From Antedon mediterranea (taxonomy: Eukaryota; Echinodermata; Crinoidea; Comatulida; Antedonidae), in assembly GCF_964355755.1 (NCBI RefSeq), contig NC_092680.1, forward strand, positions 15,973,001-16,037,000: a stretch of DNA of 64,000 bases, read 5' to 3'. Every line of letters begins with the position of its first letter. The stretch's first letter is position 1. A program made the translations under genes and the position numbers. The notes beneath the pieces were generated by a model. That model was not told the DNA's origin, searched no databases, and was given only the letters and a program-made list of their open reading frames with translations. Shown piece by piece: positions 55,895 to 64,000 of this stretch.

Positions 55895-56546
55895 AGAAAT
55901 AGTATTTGATACAAGACGTAAAATGTTTGGACATGATAAGTTAATTATTAAAGGTGTAGAAATAGATCAAGTAGACGAACAAAAATACTTAGGAACCACT
56001 ATTGACAAAGGTCTCAAATGTAATACTCAAATAAATACCGTGTTTAAAAAAGCAAATCAAAGGCTATATTTCTTAAGAAAACTAAAACTATATAAAATTG
56101 ATAATACTATATTAACGTTATTCTACAGGGCTATAGTGCAAAGTGTTTTAACTATTAGTTTAATATCGTTGTTTTTTGGTCTTACAAATGAGAACAAAGA
56201 AAAATTAGAACGAGTCAGGAAGCGTGCAGGCAAAATTATTGGCTCTGACCTACCAACTATTCAACAAACATATGAAAAAAAGAGTATTACATAAAGTTAA
56301 CATGATTATGAATGACCACACACACCCACTAAATAAGTACTATGTTTTAAACAGATCTGGTATACAATACTGCTAATATATATATATATATTTTTAATAT
56401 TTTTGATGTCACATTCGTATTTTTATAAGATCTTGTATTTTTGTATTTATGACTTTTATATATTTTTAATTAATTGTTGAGAGCTTGCTAACGAAACGAA
56501 TTTCCTTTTGGACCAATAAATTTCTGTATTCTGTATTCTGTATTCT
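55890..56546 (+). mobile_element. 5'-truncated LINE 3' end
   Basis: From about 55890 the frame reads 'KEIVFDTRRKM' and then, at 55923-56294, the conserved C-terminal end of a non-LTR RT ('YLGTTIDKGLK', 'RLYFLRKLKLY', 'FYRAIVQS', 'RVRKRAGKII'). This is the part found after the RT core in many fish and invertebrate RTE/Jockey-like elements. An AT-rich 3' UTR follows, ending in three copies of TTCTGTA (56521-56546), a LINE-type 3' tandem tail. It is inserted in the stalk of gene K. Confidence 0.8.
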
Positions 56547-56554
56547 ATACCATA

Positions 56555-56602
56555 ATACAAGAAGCTACAATTACGCTAAACCCAGACATTACACAGCAAA
56601 AT
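56555..56602 (+). pseudogene. Second fragment of receptor K stalk
   Basis: About 16 codons reading 'IQEATITLNPDITQQNSD', which align with 'NALNPDATQHD' in the stalk of gene J, also at the DNA level. It lies between the LINE tail and the start of the 63-bp array and shows that gene K once ran on here. Confidence 0.75.
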
Positions 56603-58865
56603 TCTGATTCTTGTTTTAAGAAAAAAAAAACTTGTTTCAAGCAAAATATTTCTTGAAACAAGTAAATTTTGACTTGTCCGTATTTCAATACTTTTTGGCT
56701 TACCAAGAATCGTAAAATTCTTAACAAGAATCACACAAATTCTTATCAAGAAAATTATTCTTGCCAAGAAATAATACTTTAAGAACAATATTCTTACCAA
56801 GAATTTAATTGCTTTTTTCATTCTTGTTTTAAGCAGTATCTGCCTTAAAATAAGTAACAATTTATCGATTTTTTAAAATAGAATTCTTGTTTCAAGCAAT
56901 ATTTTTCTTAAAATAAGTAAGAATATTCCGATTTGTATTTTTTTGAATTCTTGTTTCAAGCAATATATTTCTTAAAATAAGTAAGAATATTCCGATTTGT
57001 ATTTTATAGAATTCTTGTTTCAAGCAATATATTTCTTAAAATAAGTAAGAATATTCCGATTTGTATTTTTTTGAATTCTTGTTTCAAGCAAGATATTTCT
57101 TAAAATAAGTAAGAATATTCCGATTTGTATTTTATAGAATTCTTGTTTCAAGCAATATATTTCTTAAAATAAGTAAGAATATTCCGATTTGTATTTTTTT
57201 GAATTCTTGTTTCAAGCAAGATATTTCTTAAAATAAGTAAGAATATTCCGATTTTTATTTTTTGAATTCTTGTTTCAAGCAATATTTTTCTTAAAATAAG
57301 TAAGAATATTCCGATTTGTATTTTTTGAATTCTTGTTTCAAGCAATATTTTTCTTAAAATAAGTAAGAATATTCCGATTTGTATTTTTTGAATTCTTGTT
57401 TCAAGCAATTTTTTTCTTAAAATAAGTAAGAATATTCCGATTTGTATTTTTTGAATTCTTGTTTCAAGCAAAATATTTCTTAAAATAAGTAAGAATATTC
57501 CGATTTTTATTTGTAGAATTCTTGTTTCAAGCAATATTTTTCTTAAAATAAGTAAGAATATTCCGATTTGTATTTTTTAGAATTCTTGTTTTAAGCAATA
57601 TTTTTCTTAAAATAAGTAAGAATATTCCGATTTTTAATTTTAATATTCTTGTTTCAAGCAATATATTTCTTAAAATAAGTAAGAATATTCCGATTTGTAT
57701 TTCTTGAATTCTTGTTTCAAGCAATATTTTTCTTAAAATAAGTAAGAATATTCCGATTTGTATTTTATAGAATTCTTGTTTCAAGCAATATATTTCTTAA
57801 AATAAGTAAGAATATTCCGATTTGTATTTTTTTGAATTCTTGTTTCAAGCAAGATATTTCTTAAAATAAGTAAGAATATTCCGATTTTTATTTTTTGAAT
57901 TCTTGTTTCAAGCAATATTTTTCTTAAAATAAGTAAGAATATTCCGATTTGTATTTTTTGAATTCTTGTTTCAAGCAATATTTTTCTTAAAATAAGTAAG
58001 AATATTCCGATTTGTATTTTTTGAATTCTTGTTTCAAGCAAAATATTTCTTAAAATAAGTAAGAATATTCCGATTTTTATTTGTAGAATTCTTGTTTCAA
58101 GCAATATTTTTCTTAAAATACAGTAAGTAAGAATATTCCGATTTGTATTTTTTAGAATTCTTGTTTTAAGCAATATTTTTCTTAAAATAAGTAAGAATAT
58201 TCCGATTTTTAATTTTAATATTCTTGTTTCAAGCAATATATTTCTTAAAATAAGTAAGAATATCCGATTTGTATTTTTTGAATTCTTGTTTCAAGCAATA
58301 TTTTTCTTAAAATAAGTAAGAATATTCCGATTTGTATTTTTTGAATTCTTGTTTCAAGCAATATTTTTCTTAAAATAAGTAAGAATATTCCGATTTGTAT
58401 TTTTTGAATTCTTGTTTCAAGCAATATATTTCTTAAAATAAGTAAGAATATTCCGATTTTTATTTGTAGAATTCTTGTTTCAAGCAATATTTTTTTTAAA
58501 ATAAGTAAGAATATTCCGGTTTGTATTTTTTAGAATTCTTGTTTTAAGCAATATTTTTCTTAAAATAAGTAAGAATATTCCGATTTATATTTTTAGTTTT
58601 CTTGTTTCAAGCAATATATTTCTTAAAATAAGTAAGATCCGATTTTTATTTGTAGAATTCTTGTTTCAAGCAAAACTTTTTTTAAAATAAGTAAACAAGA
58701 AGTCTATCAAATAAAAACCAGTAAATGTTTACTTATTTTAAGAAAAGTATTGCTTGAAACAAGAATTCTATCAAATTAAAATTCGTAAATTCTTACTTAT
58801 ATTGGGAAAAAAATTGCTTGAAACAAGAATTCTATAAAATATAAATCATTAAAAATTTATTTTAA
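56603..58865. repeat. 63-bp tandem array, AT-rich, with inverted units at its right end
   Basis: Unit: GAATTCTTGTTTCAAGCAAT, ATTTTTCTTAAAATAAGTAA, then GAATATTCCGATTTGTATTTTTT, 63 bp. About 29 ordered units from 56880 to 58700, with degenerate ones before. A block of about 633 bp (10 units) is duplicated: the 'CCGATTTTTATTTTTTGAA' variants at about 57250 and 57883 mark it. From about 58715 the last one to two units run in reverse ('TTGCTTGAAACAAGAATTC'). Because 63 is 21 codons, long open frames occur on the minus strand; they are artefacts of the repeat. Confidence 0.95.
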
Positions 58866-59250
58866 GAACGATAAATGAATACTCATTTTAAGTAATATTT
58901 TACTTAAACAAATAAATTCAAGAATGTTATAAAACATAATGTTAACAATACTGTTATTTTCATTAAGAACTACAATTTACATGACATTAGGTACAATAAT
59001 ATATACAACTTCTTTAAAACAAACTTGTTTTTATTAATAATAAAATGCCATCAAAAGAAAACTTAAAAACATTAAAATGGTAAAATACAAATTTCGTAAA
59101 ATTCTTCTCCCGCACCTGGGCTTTAAACTATTAGGTGTCTTTAAATTTATTAATGTATACTAATGATGATTCAACAGCCTTTGTCAAGTGTACAGGTGTG
59201 TTTTCATCACAAATCACTAACTGTTAAAGAATAGTGAGGCCTACTTCTTT
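58866..59250. other. Spacer inside the large insert
   Basis: AT-rich. It carries the stretch after the stop of the minus-strand gene. No gene or poly(A) signal was called with confidence. Confidence 0.4.
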
Positions 59251-61241
59251 TCATTTTGGATAATCGAAATCTAGAAGGTAAAAAGTGGAGAGGAGAGTAA
59301 CTAGAGCCTCATCTAATTTTGCTTTCTTTGTAGTTAGAATTGTTTGCTAAACTTTAATGTAGGCCATTTCTGTGTCCAAAAGCAATACCGGCATATTACC
59401 TGATCGGCGTGAAGACCAGGATTCTGGATCTTTATTCATGTTCCTAAAAATGAAAAGAGATTAATATAGTTTTAGTTATTACTGTATTTAAAATATGTGT
59501 AACATCATCAACTAATTGGGTACGGTGTGGTTTTAGAGTCCTATATCTGGGGCGGTAAACACAAAAACATGACGCAATATTAGAACGGTGGTAAGAATAA
59601 TTTTACATTATAAGACATAAGGGTGGGTGGAATATGCATTTGAACTTTTTAATCACAAACTTTGCCCTGTTTATACCAATCCCAAAGACAGGCCTGGCTG
59701 TATCTATTATTTTTAGTTAAATTATTAGGGTCTAAATTTATTTTTAATATTACTATTTAGGAAGACAATACGCAAAACGGTGCTCAATCCTGATTGATGT
59801 TTTTATTCCGTATCAATGTTTATAATAACAATCATACAATTAAATGTAAATTTTGTTTAATTGTTTGATTTTAATAAATTATTGTAAACATAGTATATAC
59901 CTCGAATTTTAAGCTATTTTAAAAAAACACTTTAAGATATTTTTTTTTAATGTACATAATGTTACTTGTATTTTAAATTTTAAAAAACACTAAATACCTT
60001 CAAGGTCGGCAGACTTTTTTTGATGAGTTTTTCCCAACAAATATGTTTGACAACATATGGGTTATCTTTGAACCTAACCAAAAATAACAAATTGAAAACA
60101 TTATATTATATAAATTTATTTAAATGAGTGGAATAATGTATGGACATAAACTTGATATACTGTAGCTCAAATTTTTAATAATGTAGCCTACAGTTTTGTA
60201 GGTGGTCAATGTAAAAGGAAGGGGAAAGGGTGGGCTGGCCAGGAGAGCATTAATATGTCAAAAATTAATATTCATAAGTCATTTATTTAATTTTAGTTGT
60301 CAAAGGGAGGAGTGCATGACACTAGCTTGAGTCGAACCAAGCTGTTAAAAATACGTACACAATATGTACACGTATTTTCCTCACTACCATTGGTCCATTA
60401 TAAAACTATTTATGAATAGATAAAAGTACAAAAACATACACTGTACTTACCAGATGGAGGACTGGTGTTTCTCTTTAAAATACCAAAATAAACTATATTA
60501 TTCTCTAATTTGGAAAAATTTGCTAAGCACTTTTTTAAAAAGCTTTCTTTTGTATTTCATTCCTCTTTGCCTAGTAATAATTAGTATCCTTCGAACTTCT
60601 TCAATTACCTAACAAATAATTTAAGATATTGTAAATAACACAGTTTTTTAAAAAGAAATTTAATATAACAATTTTAGTTATGCAGTACGTATGTTTTTTG
60701 TTTGTTTTTTTAGTATGTTTTTTTTAAATTTAGAGTTAAGAACATAAAGTTTCAATATCGATGTGATCACTTCGGGGATTACTTAGTGTGTACAATTAAT
60801 TAAATATAAAGAAGTGTTTTTAAATGTCATATTTCTCATTGGAATATGTGTATATAATACAGTATAATCCTTCGTAGATATTTCATGGCTACATTACAAA
60901 ATAACTGTTACATTATATAAATTGTATTATCTATTATTAGGCCTTCCTTATACCTAGCTGAAATAGGTCCGACAATATTTGTCCCCTCTGTCAATGTCTG
61001 AACTAAAATGCTAAGCTAAACCTATACACCTGTCCGTCAGTACAGGCATAGTAGGCTAGCCTAGACCTACTAGTTCCAGGCCTACAGTATTACTAACTAG
61101 GAAGGAGCCTAGGCTAGGGCCAGGCTAGGCCTAGACTGCTGGCAGATTAAAATATAATTATTAGGCCTACGAACCTGTTAAAATGTTGGCCATTTCTTCA
61201 TCTATTTCTCGGATCTTCAACAAAGCGTCTTCCTTCGACAT
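59251..61241 (-). pseudogene. Intron-containing minus-strand gene inside the large insert, decayed
   Basis: Four candidate exons. Exon 1 (61241-61175) starts at an ATG: 22 codons, 'MSKEDALLKIREIDEEMANI', with donor GTTCGT. Exon 2 (60472-60451) is a 22-nt micro-exon, 'KHQSSIW', with donor GTAAGT. Exon 3 (60073-59998) has acceptor TTAG, 25 codons 'FKDNPYVVKHICWEKL...' and donor GTATTT. Phases 1, 2 and 0 fit across exons 1-3. Exon 4 (59443-59251) has a long frame with 'MPVLLLDTEMAYIKV', a stop, and then 'LDEALVTLLSTFYLLDFDYP' up to a final stop. Its phase does not fit exon 3, so either an exon is missing or the gene is dead. The end resembles a multi-copy family of uncharacterised animal proteins that close near a 'YP(K)' motif (recall, not checked). 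No function assigned. Confidence 0.5.
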
Positions 61242-61639
61242 TATATTAGACTAATCTTACTAGGCCTATTGAAGCATTTAATATATAAATTGCGATGAAA
61301 GGTGTCTTTTACTTACAAACTCTAGATTTTGAATGATTACTTTAAAAAACCGTTGGCCATGATCCCGCCGGGAGCTAGGTCATCGACCACACACAGTGTT
61401 GTTTTTCAACTATAACCAAAAATTTATCGCTGGCCTTTTACCCAGAATGTATAAGGTCATTATACTGCTCAACGTTAAAGCATGGAGGTATAAACCTCCA
61501 TGGTGGTTAAAGCAAATCTGTAAAACGTCTGGACCAACAGTAATACGACAGACAATAATAATGACACATGTTTGTTGCAGTCCGAAAAAAAGCGATAAGT
61601 TGGTGCCAGTAAACTGAAGTAGGTACAGTATTTGCTACC
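61242..61639. promoter_or_regulatory. Divergent intergenic region of the large insert
   Basis: Lies between the starts of the minus-strand gene and the plus-strand zinc-finger gene, so it should hold both promoters. TAGGCCTA octamers cluster on both sides (61075-61165, 61262, 61880). No TATA box was called. Confidence 0.35.
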
Positions 61640-62584
61640 CTATTTGCTAAGGCATTATAATTCAATTCATGGAAATACTCCGAATTTTCGAGTAACATGT
61701 GGAATTGGTGGTTCGCTGCCCGGCAAGCTTTGGAATTTACAATTCGTTTTACAAGCATGTCATAAGACGCCATTTTAAGGACGAGTATAACAATCGGCAA
61801 CCTCCTGCAGTTGACGATGGAAACATCAGTAATAAGTATGCCTGGAGAAAACGAGGATGCCAATTGAGGATGAAGTAGAACTAGGCCTAGACTAGGAGAC
61901 TGACGAAGTTAATGAAGAAAAAAACTATTATAACGGGGATGATTTATCAACTGACGATAGTAGTAGTGATAATTCTAGTATTGTTATACTGTTAATGATT
62001 GTTTAATATTAATTATCTTGCTGATGCTCAGCAAGAAGGCCTACTAACTAGAGGATGAACAAGCAGATAATAGTATAAAAAATGCTGATTTCTTTCTACT
62101 AAAATTAAAGGAGAGAAACAAGATTCCACAGGTAAGCCATTTTGCTTTAAAATTACAACAATTATGCATTTTAAACTATTTTTTATTAGAGAAATACGTC
62201 TATTTCCTAGGCCTTGCTGGTACTGTTATATACAGGACTATTAGCTATAGTAACTATAGGACTTGGGTACTAGGCCTAGGCCTAGGCATTATACACTCTA
62301 AGTTTATGTTGCATTTTTTTTGTGACCAATTTCATTGTATACAAATAACATTTTTTTTGTTAGGCTGCATAGCTCCCCAACTAAAGCACAACTTAGTTTT
62401 TAAACATATTAAAACTTGAATATAAAAAATATTAAATCAATATTATTTTCTTTAGGTGGTTGCAGTGCAATCGATTATTCAAAGCACAAACAGTTTGATT
62501 ACCCAGATTCTTTCATCAGTTGAAACTGAAGTGCTAACTGCTCTACCGTTGTGTGAATATAAGGATATTGACAATCTATTTTAA
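61640..62584 (+). pseudogene. C2H2 zinc-finger gene with helical C-terminus, decayed
   Basis: The end of a first finger reads 'LRHYNSIHGNTPNFRVTC' (about 61647-61700, H-x4-H). The second finger has its cysteines at 61698-61700 and 61717-61719 and its histidines at 61756-61758 and 61771-61773, 'FGIYNSFYKHVIRRHF'. The C-x4-C spacing is broken by about 4 extra bases, a frameshift. A polar stretch 'KDEYNNRQPP', an acidic/Ser part (61896-62006) and then an exon (62054-62131, 'NADFFLLKLKERNKIPQ', donor GTAAGC) follow. The last exon (62456-62584, acceptor TTTAG, 'VVAVQSIIQSTNSLITQIL', stop) is in phase 0. It may be a DNA-binding protein of a mobile element (inference). The stop codon lies at the very start of the 102-bp array. 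Confidence 0.6.
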
Positions 62585-64000
62585 GTAAAACATTTCTCAA
62601 AATAAGTATTTTTAAGAATATTAAAATAGAATTGACTTCAATTCAAGCAAAAATAGTCTTGATAGGATATAGTATGATATTGACTTCTTATCTTAAGTAA
62701 AACATTTCTCAAAATAAGTATTTTTAAAAATATTGCGAATCTCAATTTAAGCAAAAATAGTCTTGATAAGATAGTATGATATTGACTTCTTATTTTAAGT
62801 AAAACATTTCTCAAAATAAGTATTTTAAAGAATATTGCGAATCTTGATTCAAGTAAAAATAGTCTTGATAAGATAGTATGATATTGACTTCTTATTTTAA
62901 GTAAAACATTTCTCAAAATCAGAATATTGCGAATCTGAATTCAAGCAAAAATAGTCTTGATAGGATAGTATGATATTGACTTCTTATTTTAAGTAAAACA
63001 TTTTTCAAAATAAGTATTTTTTTAAATATTGCGAATCTCAATTTAAGCAAAAATAGTCTTGATAAGATAGTATGATATTGACTTCTTATTTTAAGTAAAA
63101 CATTTCTCGAAATAAGTATTTTTAAGAATATTGCGAATCTTGATTCAAGTAAAAATAGTCTTGATAAGATAGTATGATATTGACTTCTTATTTTAAGTAA
63201 AACATTTCTCAAAATAAGTATTTTTTAAAATATTGCGAATCTCAATTTAAGCAAAAATAGTCTTGATAAGATAGTATGATATTGACTTCTTATTTTAAGT
63301 AAAACATTTCTCAAAATAAGTATTTTAAAGAATATTGCGAATCTTGATTCAAGTAAAAATAGTCTTGATAAGATAGTATGATATTGACTTCTTATTTTAA
63401 GTAAAACATTTCTCAAAATCAGAATATTGCGAATCTGAATTCAAGCAAAAATAGTCTTGATAGGATAGTATGATATTGACTTCTTATTTTAAGTAAAACA
63501 TTTTTCAAAATAAGTATTTTTTAAAATATTGCGAATCTCAATTTAAGCAAAAATAGTCTTGATAAGATAGTATGATATTGACTTCTTATTTTAAGTAAAA
63601 CATTTCTCGAAATAAGTATTTTTAAGAATATTGCGAATCTTGATTCAAGTAAAAATAGTCTTGATAAGATAGTATGATATTGACTTCTTATTTTAAGTAA
63701 AACATTTCTCAAAATAAGTATTTTTAAAAATATTGCGAATCTCAATTTAAGCAAAAATAGTCTTGATAAGATAGTATGATATTGACTTCTTATTTTAAGT
63801 AAAACATTTCTCAAAATAAGTATTTTTAAGAATATTGCGAAACCTAATTTAAGAAACTTTGTCTTACCTAGAAAAATATTTATTGTTTTAAGTAATTTTT
63901 AGAATTCATCAATCTTGATTTAAGAAAAATTATTCTTGATAGGGATAAATATAATATTGATTTCTTATTTTAAGTAAAATACTTTTCAAATTATGTATTT
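62585..64000. repeat. 102-bp tandem array running to the window end
   Basis: The unit contains TTCTTATTTTAAGTAAAACA, TTTCTCAAAATAAGTATTTT and 'AATATTGCGAATC', then 'AAAAATAGTCTTGATAAGAT'. The phase marker TGACTTCTTA recurs at 62681, 62783, 62885, 62977, 63079 and 63181, so units are 102 bp with one 92-bp variant. That variant ('CTCAAAATCAGAAT') recurs 500 bp later (62911, 63411), a higher-order copy of about five units. Units degrade after 63840. 102 is 34 codons, so open frames here are artefacts. The array shares 'CTTATTTTAAG'-type words, in inverted orientation, with the 63-bp array. Confidence 0.93.

Noticed and set aside
57148-58487. Long minus-strand open frames made of 21-residue repeats
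   Set aside because: They follow from a 63-bp tandem unit, which is a multiple of three; composition and boundaries track the array, and there is no start context or domain.
61507-61863. 118-codon minus-strand frame
   Set aside because: It is antisense to the zinc-finger remnant, whose C2H2 pattern and splice structure on the plus strand explain the sequence better.
62638-63814. Minus-strand open frames with 34-residue repeats
   Set aside because: Artefacts of the 102-bp tandem unit, also a multiple of three.

Overview
The window reads as nuclear DNA of a marine invertebrate deuterostome, most likely an echinoderm (inference). It is AT-rich and full of SINEs, MITE-like foldbacks and truncated LINEs. 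It carries many copies of the palindromic octamer TAGGCCTA, has a eukaryotic tRNA gene with a Pol III T-run, and has animal-type genes (Ig receptors, NHL/TRIM-like sequence, C2H2 fingers). Nothing is operon-like or prokaryotic.

The backbone is a cluster of single-exon immunoglobulin-superfamily receptor genes covering about 50 kb. Six lie on the minus strand: A 6762-8105, B 10143-11651, C 15653-17218, D 22699-25053, E 27279-27917 and F 29627-30307. Five lie on the plus strand: G 32992-33786, H 34495-35040, I 43051-44289, J 48190-49596 and a broken K from 55094. The strand switches once, between F and G. A-D have a V-like domain, a second Ig domain and a third Ig domain, then one membrane helix and a tail. 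G and H have one V-like domain. I, J and K have a V-like domain plus a second domain. E and F have a signal peptide, membrane helix and tail but no Ig domain. Every second Ig domain (A-D, I-K) has the same four-cysteine layout, as in the C2 domain of the vertebrate CTX/CAR family. E-J share one transmembrane module whatever their ectodomain. Tails carry different signalling motifs: YMNM, an ITIM match and an SH3 ligand in D; RVxF phosphatase-docking motifs in A and C; YxxP plus a 'S(L/V)ID...IVS' box in E, F and J. The simplest reading (inference) is a fast-evolving family of surface recognition or adhesion receptors that mixes ectodomains, membrane anchors and signalling tails.

Layout: 1-2435, 5'-truncated LINE; 2436-5767, decayed sequence; 5768-6031, a long hairpin beside a tRNA-Asp-like gene; 6.7-25 kb, genes A-D with SINEs, MITEs and a re-inserted V-domain fragment flanked by a 17-bp direct repeat; 27-35 kb, small genes E-H; 35-43 kb, repeats around an NHL-propeller pseudogene; 43-50 kb, genes I and J; 50-51.3 kb, a local repeat with an inserted 547-bp TIR element; 51.6-54.2 kb, a 49-bp minisatellite of 53 units; 55.1-56.6 kb, gene K, cut by a LINE fragment and then by a larger repeat-bounded insert.

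From about 56.6 kb to the window end lies what looks like one large mobile unit (inference). A 63-bp array and a 102-bp array sit on either side of two divergent, decayed, intron-containing genes. One is a minus-strand set of small exons. The other is a plus-strand C2H2 zinc-finger gene whose last exon runs straight into the 102-bp array. This unit sits in the stalk of gene K.
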